From Ryuthela nishihirai (lineage: Eukaryota > Arthropoda > Arachnida > Araneae > Heptathelidae), in assembly GCA_038380435.1 (NCBI GenBank), contig JAWZYU010000004.1, forward strand, positions 25,208,001-25,272,000: a stretch of 64,000 bases of DNA. Reading direction: 5' to 3'. Below are positions 34,035 through 44,042 of this stretch, piece by piece; positions within the stretch are counted from its first letter, which is position 1, and the number at the start of each line of letters is the position of its first letter. Both the position numbers and the translations under genes were made by a program. A model generated the notes under the pieces. The model did not search any database and was not told where the DNA came from. It was given only the letters and a program-made list of their open reading frames with translations.

Positions 34035-34094
34035 AAAATAAATACCCCCTCAAGCAGCTGCTTGCCACAGAGGTCTGACAGGAGCCTGCCAGAA
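34035..34094 (-). mobile_element. SINE-1 3' fragment
   Basis: Only the last 55 bp or so of SINE-1 (CCCCTCAAGCAGCTGCTTGCC ... AGGAGCCTG), minus strand; severely 5'-truncated. In intron 1. Confidence 0.85.
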
Positions 34095-34421
34095 GATTTT
34101 TTTATGTGAATTAATAACTTCTTATTTTAATCTAAAATTTTAATATGTGGAACCCTTAATTTCTTTCTGCCATTTCACTGGGTAATAATTTAGTATAGTT
34201 ACTTCTGTTGTCATATTGTTTCATTTATAAAAGTAGCCCATGAAAGTCATTGAGCTATGTAGGGAACTGGAGGGATTTCTTGATGCAGCATGAGTGAAGT
34301 TGCTTATGGATTACATTCTCCTAGCGTAGGTAGTATAATAGATGTACCTTAATGATAACATATGGGATAACTCGAGATTTAATTGGATAAATAATAAAAC
34401 ACGATTTTCTTTTGTGTTCCC

Positions 34422-34590
34422 ACAAATCTAAGGGACCTGGGTTCAAGCCCCAGGTAAGGCATGGATGTATGTGTCGTTTTTCGGCTGAGGTCCTGCCATC
34501 CTCTCGGACCTTCTACTGTGGCATATAAACTGACAGGCTCCTGTCAGACCTCTGTGGCAAGCAGCTGTTTGAGGGGGTATTATTTATTTT
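34422..34590 (+). mobile_element. SINE-1 copy, 5'-truncated
   Basis: Starts near the anticodon region (ATCTAAGGGACCTGG) and runs to GTTTGAGGGGGTATTATTTATT. Confidence 0.85.
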
Positions 34591-34632
34591 TTTTGGGTGC
34601 ATTAATAAGGTAGGCTATAAAGGATAGCCCGA

Positions 34633-34892
34633 GCCAGTGTTGAGATTTATCTCCACAAAACTTCCCACCCTACCCATGGTCAGTAGGGGACACTGTGCAG
34701 GAGGAATACACCCTGTGCATGTTAAAGAACATGATGACCATGACAGGAGGCTACCATCTGCTTCCCAACAGCTGTTCCAGTGGGTCCCCACTCCCTGTCT
34801 TCTCTGAACCTTTGGGAACCTTGTGACCTGGCCATTTAGCCTGTTGTGTGCAAAAAAGTGCTGTTCATAGGTAAAACATACCAACCTAATGT
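34633..34892 (+). mobile_element. SINE-2 copy lacking tRNA head
   Basis: Plus-strand body from AGCCAGTGTTGAGATTTATC to GTAAAACATACCAACC. The tRNA-like head is absent. In intron 1. Confidence 0.8.
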
Positions 34893-35488
34893 AAAAAATT
34901 ATCAGAATTTTTTTTTTCTATGCTAATGTTACATTTTCAAATTTGGGACATCAGTCATAAACACTCGATAGAAGAAACTGCTTCAGAGTTGGCAACACTT
35001 GAACTACCAGAAAAAATATATTTTTTATTTGTGAGAAAACAAAAATATTAAAAACATATATAGATATTTATATCTTTTCAACAATTAATTTTAGATTCTT
35101 TTACTCTGTCTTTTCCAACTGATGGCTTTTTTAATATTAATAAATTCCGTGAATCATTCCATTTTTTTTTTCATACTATATATATATTAAAATATTTTTT
35201 ATAAAGGAGCATTTTTTATTTCAATTTAGCTATGCTGAATTCTAATTCACTAAGAAATGAAACGATTTAATAAAAAATCACCAAAACATCATTTTTTAAC
35301 TTTTGTGTTTTAAATATAGTAAAAAAAAAAGTAATTTAATTTTATGTAGACATTATAATTAATTGTAATTACACTTTATAACTTTATGGTATGTACCTAT
35401 TATTTTATGCAGCTAAGCAAAAGAGTCAATGTTTTTCAAATTCAAATTTCTGTATGATTTCGATTTAATGTTTTTCTGTTAATATACA

Positions 35489-35566
35489 CAGTCGTATCAG
35501 AATAACATGACCACCTCCATAGTATATGTATAGTAGGTGGTCATATTATTCTAATATGACTGGGTA
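35489..35566. mobile_element. short mariner-type MITE
   Basis: About 30-bp inverted repeats with few mismatches: CAGTCGTATCAGAATAACAT... on the left, mirrored by ...ATATTATTCTAATATGACTG on the right, both leading into GACCACCT. TA lies at each outer edge. Less than 80 bp in total, with almost no interior. TIR and TA fit Tc1/mariner. Confidence 0.7.
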
Positions 35567-35608
35567 TATTTTGGACCAAATATAAATTGGCCATGATTCA
35601 GTTAATCT

Positions 35609-36254
35609 GAATGATTCCTTGAGCAGATGTTCAGTTTAATCATCTTGGGAGCTCTGTAACTGATATTGGTGATGTGCAGCATGAGATTAACAGGTGAATA
35701 AGGATTGCTGCCACAACTTTTAACTATGGAGAGTGTGGGGAAAAGGTGTATAGAACTAAAGACTAATTAGATTGTATAATAGTTTTTTTTTTTAGAGTTA
35801 GTTATGGTAGTGAAACTTGGACCTTTTGTAAACAAGATAACAGGAAACTTTATGCCTTTTATTCCAGATGCTTGCACAGTATCGTGGTCTTTAAGTAGTT
35901 CAACTTTGTAAATGATAATGAGGTTAGGCAAAGGTATCTGCAACCTCCTTTGAGTAGCATTATTATGCAGAGAGAGACTGTTGGTTTTGCCATGCTGGTT
36001 GTATTAGCAAATGATTATTCGAATAGAATAAGATTAGTAAATAGGGTTATGAACAGTGTGCCTAATGGTCTGAGAAAGAGGGGGAGGCCTAGGTTGTGGT
36101 GAGTAGAGAATGTGAAACAGGACCTTGTTAGAATTTGTCTACAGTGGTGAGATGCAGCATATGTAGGCCAGGATAGATATGTTGGGAGAACTAAATTGCA
36201 CAATATGATTGGACCTCAATAAGCCATGGCTGCTTGAGGATGATGATGTTGATG
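35609..36254 (+). mobile_element. RTE-like LINE 3' fragment
   Basis: Readable as degenerate LEQ.FSLIILGSSVTDIGDVQHEIN, YGSETWTFCKQDNRKL and LQPPLSSI, ending CCATGGCTGCTTGAGGATGATGATG. Stops and indels throughout. In intron 1. Confidence 0.8.
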
Positions 36255-36786
36255 TAATTGAGAAATTTCAATATTTATGATATCAAAAAGTAAATTAATG
36301 GTGAAAAAAGTTTAAATACTTATACAGTATGCTATAAACGACCCAAAGAATTAATGATTGAACCTTGATCCAGATGTGACTTGCTTAAATATGGAAATCT
36401 GGTAGCTCCATTGGAAGCTGCCTTTTGAATATTCAGTTATTTTAGTACTTGTGTTTAACTGTTTTTTTATATATATATCCATTGCTGCTTTACTGTTTCA
36501 AGTTATTAATAAATTAATCAGTATTTCCAATTTTTCTATATACAGCAAAATAGTTTAGAGTGTGGAATGATTTTTTCTACACAGCACAGTTTGAAAAAGC
36601 AAACAAAAGTAAACCACACAATGGTGGGCCCCTTAGGGCAAAAGAACAAAATACAAAAGAGTAGTAATGATGCCACAAGAGACCTAAAATGGATAACTTT
36701 CTTTAGCAAAAGCCATCATCTTAGGCCTCTTGTATTTGTTAAGGACTTCATGACCGTAGTCCAGAAGGCAGGATATAATTTCATGC

Positions 36787-36930
36787 AGGTAAGGCATGGT
36801 TGTATGTGTTGTTTTTCTGCTGAGGTCCTGCCATCCTCACACACCTTCTACTATGGCATATAAACTAACAGGCTCCTGTCAGACCTCTGTGGCAAGCAGC
36901 TGCTTGAGGGGGTATTTATTTTTTTATTTT
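36787..36930 (+). mobile_element. SINE-1 copy, 5'-truncated
   Basis: Begins at GGTAAGGCATGG after the tRNA-like head and ends GCTGCTTGAGGGGGTATTTATTT. An upstream open frame (36567-36787) appears to run into its GTAAGG, a coincidental donor-like junction. Confidence 0.85.
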
Positions 36931-37249
36931 TCTCTGCATTGATTCATAGAAACCTCGTGAGACAAACTTAAGATATGTGTAAATATGATCAATGCCCAGA
37001 TCTTTATGTAATTGCCTATTGGTTACAAACCAGGGGACATTGACCACACATCACAGGTATCATATATTCATTCTCTTTCCATTTTATACTGATATCTTAG
37101 GAATTAAATTTGATTCAATTATTACCATGAATAGAAGAATTTTTTTCTTTGGATCAGTTTCAAACGAAGGATCCTTGACATTCATACTAATAATAAAAGT
37201 CACCATTTAACAGGTATTGTAGCTAGAATCTTTCCAGCCTTATAACCTG

Positions 37250-37978
37250 ATGTTTGAAACTTTTGCTTGCATTGAGGTTTCCTCCACACTCTTCTGTGGT
37301 AATTGATAAATGTAGAGAGCATTTTAGTCAGATGGGTTATTTTCATGAAGTAAAGGGGAAAACTACATATATGCATGTAGAACAATGGAGTTGGAATATG
37401 TTATATTTTTCAAAGTATTGAACTATATCATGCTATCTTTAGCTAGAATATAATAGCTAGAATTTTTTATGGAAGAGAAGGAGGGAAAGCGGGGCTAAAG
37501 TTAAATGCTGATAGGAGGGGGGAGGATATGGTTAAAATATATTGTGTTTGTCTCTAATAAAATTATAATTATATGTAATAGAATAATGAATTTATTAAAA
37601 GTAAATTATTATTAGGTAAAAGAATTAATTTCTTTTTTTACATTTTTGAATGCCATTGACACATGTGGTAGTGTGTTATACTACAAAACAAAATAGTAAG
37701 TATTAGATCAATAGTCATGTAATGAGCAACATGTCATATTTGGCAACAGTTATATTAATAAACAATTTCAAATTGTAGGATATAAATATATTTGTTTTGA
37801 AGCCATTTGAAAATAAGGATTTCAGATAGTGTTTCTATTTGTAATTATTAATATAATGTGGAAGCAAAAAAAAAAAGAATTTCAAATTCTCAAAATTGTG
37901 TTTTTGCTCCTTTTTATAGTAATGTTTTAATTTTTGAGTATGTGATCTTTTGCTAGTAGCCTTTTTATTGATTTTGCA
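37250..37978. other. AT-rich intron 1 sequence
   Basis: No repeat or gene recognised; precedes the U12 branch site. Confidence 0.4.
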
Positions 37979-37996
37979 TTCCTTATCTGTTTTTAC
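37979..37996 (+). promoter_or_regulatory. U12-type branch site and AC 3' splice site
   Basis: TTCCTTATC (37979-37987) matches the U12 branch consensus TTCCTTRAY closely. Eleven nt beyond the branch A, the intron ends in AC at 37996, within the usual U12 distance. It pairs with the ATATCC donor at 33920 to define a 4077-nt AT-AC intron. Confidence 0.8.
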
Positions 37997-38096
37997 GTAT
38001 AATAGTCTTGGACAACTTAGTTGCACAGTTTGCAACTTGCATATTAAAAATGATAACCTTTGGAATAGTCACATTCTCAGTAGAAATCACAAAGAG
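37997..38096 (+). CDS. ZNF830: ZNF830-like gene, exon 2 (C2H2 zinc finger)
   Basis: Enters in phase 2 (G completes Arg) and encodes 33 codons, YNSLGQLSC...HKE. It ends in phase 0 before GTATGA. The finger reads C-TV-C, 12 residues, H, 5 residues, H (residues 9, 12, 25, 31 of the exon). This is the C-x2-C-x12-H-x5-H form of ZNF830 and related U1-type fingers. YN.LGQLSC, ..LW..HIL and H(K/R)E match the family pattern strongly. A longer chance ORF in another frame overlaps it and should be ignored. Role: nucleic-acid binding in the splicing-associated protein. Confidence 0.88.
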
Positions 38097-38370
38097 GTAT
38101 GAAAAGTTTGTTCTAAAAAGTTTATCACTTGCTGTACAGAAGTGTCTGTGTAAAATTAATATACTTTTAGCAATAGTGGTAGTGATATATTTTAGTGCAA
38201 ATAACTATTTTATAGATAAAAAAATTTGGTTATATTCAAGTTTATAGAAATTCTACTATAAGTTTAATCAAACATAAAAGCGACCCAAAAGCAAAATCTT
38301 GATGGGATGTTGTAATACAGTGGGTGTCTGCTTACCCGATACCAATTTTGGTGACATTTGCATTACTGTG

Positions 38371-38740
38371 GAGGTGGGCATTGCTCAGTCGGTAGTGTCA
38401 GGCTCATAATCTTCAGTTCCCAGGTTTCATTATCAGCTGGGCCAGCATTGAGATTTTTCTCTGCAAAACTCCCTGCTCTGCCCTTGGTCAGTAGGGGACA
38501 CTGATGGGCTTGGAAAGACTACTGTCTGCAGATGGGAATGTTAAGCCATGTCACTGTGTGTGGCACATCCATATCCTGTGAACATTAAAGACCACACACT
38601 GGATTGTCTTGTTGATGACCTGTCTCCAAATAGCTATCCAGTGGGCCTCCTACCCCAACCTTCTCTGAGACCTTGGGGTCCTTGGATCTGGCCATTTAGC
38701 GCATTGTATGAAAAAAGTGATGTTCAGAGGTAACCCAACC
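38371..38740 (+). mobile_element. SINE-2 copy, full length
   Basis: Plus strand, starting at the tRNA-like head (TTGCTCAGTCGGTAGTGTC ... CTCATAATCTTCAG, with a CAT anticodon-like loop and thus tRNA-Met-like) and ending AGAGGTAACCCAACC. In intron 2. Confidence 0.85.
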
Positions 38741-39482
38741 AATTCATTACCATGTTTTTTATTTTGATATATGTTTAAAATTGTGGTCAAATCTGACCAT
38801 GATTTCTTGAGGTACATGATTTTTTTTTCAGTTCAAACAATTGAAACTTTGATGCTGCCTATCAGTGACAATTATTTTAATTACAGTCATTCCATATGTA
38901 AACAATTAAAAAAAGAGCTAACTTGGCAATGTTAAATTTCTGAAGAGGAGGAAAGACAGTTTTCATTGATCAGCTTGTTATGTGGGATGAAGATTTACTA
39001 TATTTAGAATTTGTAATTTTAGAACAGGTTGCCAAAGAAAAGTTTGATTTTCATTTATTTAATTTTTTGTTAAAATAATTTTAAAGTTTTTTAATAAAGT
39101 GTAATTTACAGTTGTGTTTATATTAACATAAAAATTTTCTTGAAAAAGGAAAGGTCTTGAACACTTTTTTTACATATGTTTTCTGAAAACATCATCTATA
39201 TATCATAATAGCAACATAAAGCAACAAGTTATGTAATCTTGAAAAACAAGAATTGTTCTCCATTGCTCTCTGACTGTGAAATTCACTTACCGAGACTTTT
39301 TTGGTCCCATTTAATCATGGAAAGCAATCTCCCAGTATACTTATTACATTAAAAAAAGTAAATTCAAATCAATTAAAAAAAAATCATAATGATGATTAAC
39401 ATATTAACTGATTAATCACAACAATATTCAATAGAATGTGACAATCAAACACAAATCAGTGTGAAGTGTCATAAGCAGATAT

Positions 39483-40850
39483 ATTGAGTTGGCTTTGTAC
39501 ATAATACAACCTTTACATGTCCTGGGCATGGATCCACAATATATTGAAGGGTGTCTTGTGGTAGTGCAACCCATGTGTTTCACAATGTGTCCTGTGATAA
39601 CCACACATTGCCATGGAGAGGTCGGAGCACCCAGTTGCCTTTTCTAGTAGGTCCCAAGCATGTTCAATTGGGTTGAGATCAGGTGAGTTGGGTGGATGAA
39701 GAATTCATTGTCGTGTTCCTGAAACCAATTTGCACATTGATAGATGCCAGAGTTGTGTGGATACACTGTCATCACAAATGGGTGTACTTTGTCAGCGATG
39801 ATAGAAAGGTAGATGGTCCCATCGAGCCATTGATTCACTGTGACCAGTGGACCTAAGGCATGCCATGAAAACAGTTCCCAAACCATAACACCACTGCCTC
39901 CAGCCAGCCGAACACTGATGGCACATCTTGGCATGGCCTCATTTGCTTACTCCAAATAGGAACATGTCCATCAGCACAATGGAGTTGAAATTGGGATTAA
40001 TTCGACCAGATGACAGATTTTTATATGTTGGCATTGGTGCTGACATCTCATGCAAGGTGAAGTTGCTTGTCTCGCAGTGGGCATGGGTATTCATGATAGC
40101 TGCTGTCTGTCATAGCCCATATGAACTAATGTCTGTAATATTGTCTGTGTGGATATTGGTCTTGCCATTCCAACGTTGTGCTGGGTGGTTAGCTTGGGCC
40201 ACTGTTCTTTGTCCCTACTGTGATTTGTATGAGATAGAGAAAAAAAAAACCCTCCTCAAGCAGCTGCTTGCCACAGAGGTCTGACAGGCACATGTCAGTT
40301 TATATGCCATAGTAGAAGATCTGTGAGGATGTCAGACCCTCAGCAGAAAAGCAATACACATGTCCATGCCTTACCAGGGACTCAAACCCAGGTCCCTTAG
40401 ATCAGTAGCCAAGTGTGCTAACCACTTGGCCATGGGACAGCTAAGATAGAGAAATTTGTTATATTTGATATATATAAGATGGGACATATGTCTCTCACCT
40501 TGGCCATTGACCACACGTTGCTGCCCCACCTGTGACCTTTAGCTGGTTGGTTGGCTGCTGTTGAGCCAGTCACAATACACTTGTGATACCACAGAACAAG
40601 AGCACTTTACACTGACCACTGTTGTGGAGATACTGGCACTTGAACACTCTGTCTCCACAGTCATATATTCGAAGTTGCAAAGATTGTGACACCAATGCAT
40701 TCTTCTTCGAAATAGTGTGAAAACTAATTGCCACTTGTGCACTTTGCAATTGTATAATGGCTGTTCCCGACTTTGAGCCATCAGCAGTGCCAAATACTGG
40801 TCCATTCCTACACAAGAGGGTGTTGCTAATACAAAGCCATCTCAGTGTAT
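39483..40850 (-). pseudogene. Tc1-like transposon relic, whole-length outline
   Basis: Inverted ends: TTGAGTTGGCTTTGTAC at 39484-39500 and the mirror of CTGAGATGGCTTTGTATTAG at 40828-40847. Minus-strand coding relic: N-terminal part in 40805-40539, then GGSGVMVWELFSWHALGPLV and HVHPF-type block in 39934-39644. The catalytic segment between is deleted, and the last block (PDLNPIEHAWD style) is in a shifted frame at 39650-39700. Different Tc1 subfamily from that at 4923. Carries a SINE-1 at 40243. Confidence 0.75.
40243..40443 (-). mobile_element. SINE-1 copy with 11-bp TSD
   Basis: Full-length minus-strand copy inside the Tc1 relic. Direct repeat AGATAGAGAAA at 40232-40242 and 40444-40454. 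Confidence 0.9.
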
Positions 40851-41109
40851 ATATATATATAATGAAGTGAAGAGCAGTTGACATTATTTAAATCAAAATC
40901 CCCAAAATTACATTACCTAGATCCCCCTTAATTACCTAGAAGCAGCAAATATGTTCAGAATTATATATATTTAAAACGTTCTTAATCTCTTTATGTAAAT
41001 GCAATCCCCTCTCTATTTCTTAGTTTAACGACTAAATGATTAACCTTTCCAGGGTGCAAGACAGATATAGACATTGATAGAAATGAGAATGAAAGGGCAA
41101 AGATCTCTA

Positions 41110-41500
41110 TGTTAATTTTTAGTACAACAAAAAACTTTGATTTTTGAAACAGAAATTCCCATTTGGAAATTTTCTTACATATATAATAAAAATATATAAT
41201 TCGAGCAAGAAAACTAATATGTTCATTTTTTATTTGATGTGTATTTTATTAAGCTACAATATAAATAATTTAGTGTCATTTCTTAGAAGCACTATATGAT
41301 AACAAATTTTTCCTTAAAATTTTGAAAATTTTCTGAAAATTAACAAAAAAACTTCTGTTTTTAAAAACATAAGATTTTGAAAGTAATTACAAAATATGTA
41401 CCTCTCTCCCCCTCCCCCCATTTTACACTCTTTTTTGCCTTAAACTATTTCAGTATTACTAGAATTATTTTTATCCCAACATTCTATGTGCATTCTAAAA
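41110..41500 (+). repeat. unclassified dispersed repeat, copy 1
   Basis: Colinear with 60325-60815 in the same orientation: TTAGTACAACAAAAA, AATTTTCTTACATATAT, AAACTACAATATAAATAATTT-like, CATTTTACACT, TTGCCTTAAAC, TTTCAGTATT, CTAGAATTATTTTTATC. No coding capacity or recognisable ends. Confidence 0.7.
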
Positions 41501-41639
41501 CTATTAAAAATTGATTTATTTTATATATATGAGATAGATCTTGCAAGTTAATCTTAAGAAACTAGTGAAATATGTTTAGAATAATACATTATTATTTACT
41601 ATGTTCAAAAGCCATATTTTTGTATTTTTAATAAATTCC

Positions 41640-41865
41640 CTTTCATTCAGTAATAAATTATCACAGGAAAAGTTCTGTAGACAAGGAACACTTGAAAAAA
41701 TGAGTTGAAAAAAATTTATGTCTTGACTGGGATTTGAACCCAGGTCTCCTAGAAGCATGCTGGGCATCTTAACTGGGGAGACTTGAATTCGAATTCCAGT
41801 CAGGAGAACTAATTTTTTTCAACTCATTTTTTTTGTGTCCCTTTAATTCTTTATCATTTGTGTTT
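41640..41865. repeat. palindromic tRNA-like element
   Basis: Arms of roughly 90 nt: ATGAGTTGAAAAAAATT mirrored by AATTTTTTTCAACTCAT, then TGACTGG mirrored by CCAGTCA, and GGTCTCC mirrored by GGGAGAC. Each arm holds a box-B-like string (GGGATTTGAACCCAG on minus sense, TTCGAATTCCAG on plus). The centre includes AAGCATGCTGGG. Related to 18000-18180. In intron 2. Confidence 0.7.
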
Positions 41866-42359
41866 TTTCTGGTAGAGCATTAAAGAATCTACCTGCTAAA
41901 TATATATATAGTGTTTCTGTACTATTGTTTTACATGCAAGAATATTAATTAAGACTTGTAGAAAAGTGAGTATCTTTCTTAAATGCTCTAATGAGATTTA
42001 TACACCAATGTTTATTTTTTAAATATTTCAATGTTTGGAAAACAAAGTTTTCTGTCCTGTGATATACCTAGTTTAGAATAAACATCAGCTAAACTATCCC
42101 ATTTCTTCATTTTCATTATACACTTAATAATATGATTCTGTGCATACTGAATGGTTGAATTTTAGACTAACAAGTACTCCCTCCTCCCTTGATAATAGCC
42201 TATAAAGTAGATACAATTTGATCCAAGAAAAATATAATATTTTCAAAACAGAAACATGTACAAAATATAAGGTATAATGGAATTAATTTTCTTCAAAACA
42301 TTATCTGAATCTTGCAAGGCATTTTTATATCTATGTAAACTTCTAAATATTTATACTTA

Positions 42360-43280
42360 TCTACTCCCTTAATTATTTCACATGAGCAGTTATCCTGTAT
42401 ACAGTTTTGAGAAGGAAAGACAATTTTATGTTCAAAAAATCTTTCTGATTTGCTCTTAATCTGAAATGTATATATTTTGTTTTTTTAATATTTAAAAATG
42501 ACTTATTGACCCTAAACCAGTTCTGAATACAAATCATATCAGTTTTTATATTATTTAGAATCTCTAATTCATCCCCTGAATAAATTATTGTGGCTACTGA
42601 TCTAAGGGACCTGGGTTCGAGCCCCGGGTAAGGCATGGATGTTTGTGTTGTTTTTCTGCTGAGGTCCTGCCATCCTCTCAGACCTTCTACTCTGGCATAT
42701 AAACTGACAGGCTCCTGTCAGACCTCTGTGGCAAGCAACTGCTTGAGGGGGTATTTATTTTTTTAGTGTCATCTGCAAATGAAATAATTTTACCTTTTAA
42801 TTTCATATTGCAAAAATCATTTAAATATATTAGAAATAACAATGGGCCCTAAACAGAACCCTGAAGAACTCCAACATGAACGAAAGCTTCTTTACTGATA
42901 TAGTTACCAATTTTTACCTTCTGTTTCTTAAATAGCTTTTTATCCATGAGAAGGTTTTGCCTCTAATTCTACTAGAATTTAATTTAGTCAATAATAATGA
43001 ATGAGGAACTGAGTCAAAGGGTTTTTTTAATCAAAAAATATAACTACTGATTTTTTTATTTTGATTAACATTTTCATATATGATAGAAGTCAATTCTAGA
43101 ATAGCATTCTCAGTACTCATTCCTTTCCTGAAACCAAATTGATTGTTGGAGAAAAATCAATATTTTTTTCAGAAACTGACCAATTTTTGTTTTATAATTG
43201 TTTTCAGAATCTTTGAAAAAACAGATAAATTGAAATTGGTTGATAATTCTATAATAAATTTTTATTACTAGTTTTGAAAA
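42360..43280 (-). pseudogene. reverse transcriptase relic of a third LINE family
   Basis: Minus strand reads DLKKPFDSVPHSLLLTKLN (RT Asp block) near 43000-43060, a decayed GV.QGSV.GP block near 42850-42880, then SFADDT at 42766-42783 where a SINE-1 interrupts, then IIYSGDELEILNNIKTDM and NKSFLNIKKTKYIHF down to 42450. Style is CR1/Jockey-like, distinct from the RTE-like and Jockey copies above. Non-functional. In intron 2. Confidence 0.75.
42594..42765 (+). mobile_element. SINE-1 copy inside RT active-site codons
   Basis: Plus-strand copy starting GCTACTGATCTAAGGGACC and ending GGGGGTATTTATTTTTTT. It splits the minus-strand FADD-T motif of the RT relic. Any target duplication is 3 bp or less. 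Confidence 0.85.
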
Positions 43281-43454
43281 TAGATGAAACTATAATAATA
43301 TAATATGTGTCTGGCTTTGAATGCCTTATAACTTTCAGCCAACCATTTGTAATTTATTTTTGATTATAACAAAGGACTGAGAGAGATATTTATTATCGTG
43401 ATGCTTTGATTTAAGGGTTTATTATTGTAATGCATATCTAATTTTGCTTCTTAG

Positions 43455-43578
43455 AATCTTGAAATGCTAAAGAGAAAGAAAAATCTGACTGATAGTAATG
43501 CATCAGTTTCTAGAGCTTGTGAAAAGAGAAAAGTTGCTGAGAGTTTGCCATTCGATAGCAAGAAAATATACATTAAAG
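43455..43578 (+). CDS. ZNF830: ZNF830-like gene, exon 3
   Basis: Acceptor TTTTGCTTCTTAG, then 41 codons plus one base, ending AAAG before donor GTATTT (phase 1). It encodes NLEMLKRKKNL...ACEKRKVAESL...KIYIK. This is a basic linker following the finger, where family members have a similar Lys-rich stretch (HREK..ELK...). The exon 2/3 junction reads HKE-NLEMLK in phase 0. No other domain is visible. Confidence 0.8.
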
Positions 43579-43805
43579 GTATTTCTGTTGTATATCTATA
43601 AAAACAAGTGCAAAGTTTTTAGATATTTTATGATTATAAGATGAATGTTTTTAGATTCATCAAGAACTGTAAAACTGGTATACTACATTAAGTATTTCAG
43701 CAGACCTTAAAAAATTTCAAATGATGAACTCTAATCTGAGAGTTCACTTTGTCTCTGAATTATTTATTTTAATAATGAATATTGAATATTAATTATTATT
43801 TTTAG

Positions 43806-43846
43806 CTACTTTTTTGGAACAAAAGAACCAGAACAATATTTCAGAA
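43806..43846 (+). CDS. possible alternative mini-exon
   Basis: 41 nt between TTATTTTTAG and a strong donor GTATGT. It can follow exon 3 in phase (G|CT gives ATFLEQKNQNNISE) but ends in phase 0, which puts exon 4 out of frame (ATA TGA). It is therefore a poison/alternative exon, part of an unseen exon chain, or spurious. A LINE 3' fragment lies a few nt past its donor. Confidence 0.3.
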
Positions 43847-43851
43847 GTATG

Positions 43852-43976
43852 TGATCATCATCATCTTCAAGCAGCCTTGGGGCTACGGAGGTCCAACCAG
43901 ACCATGCAATTTAGTTCTCCAAGTATATCTGTCCTGAGCTACATTTGCTGCATCTGGCCACTGCACACCAATTCTA
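43852..43976 (-). mobile_element. RTE-like LINE 3' end fragment
   Basis: ATCATCATC tail followed by TTCAAGCAGCC...GGGGCTACGGAGGTCC and TGCTGCATCTGGCCACTG; only the last 120 bp of the LINE. It is followed by three imperfect ATGCTCTATTGATG units (43977-44030). Confidence 0.85.
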
Positions 43977-44042
43977 TGCTCTATTGATGTATGCTCTATT
44001 GATATGTTTATGGCTCTATTGATGGATGATTTATCTGTCTTA

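Noticed and set aside
34330..34352. CCTTAATGATAAC-ATATGGG as an alternative U12 acceptor for intron 1
   Set aside because: The downstream frame stops after ten codons and lacks the zinc finger.
36567..36788. Open frame ending CAG|GTAAGG, exon-like
   Set aside because: The GTAAGG belongs to the SINE-1 that follows, and the peptide matches nothing recognised.
36960..37070. CNCLLVTNQGTLTTHH reading and a nearby GT, first considered as the zinc-finger exon
   Set aside because: Spacing is wrong for C2H2 and the phase does not join exon 3; the true finger exon is 37997-38096.
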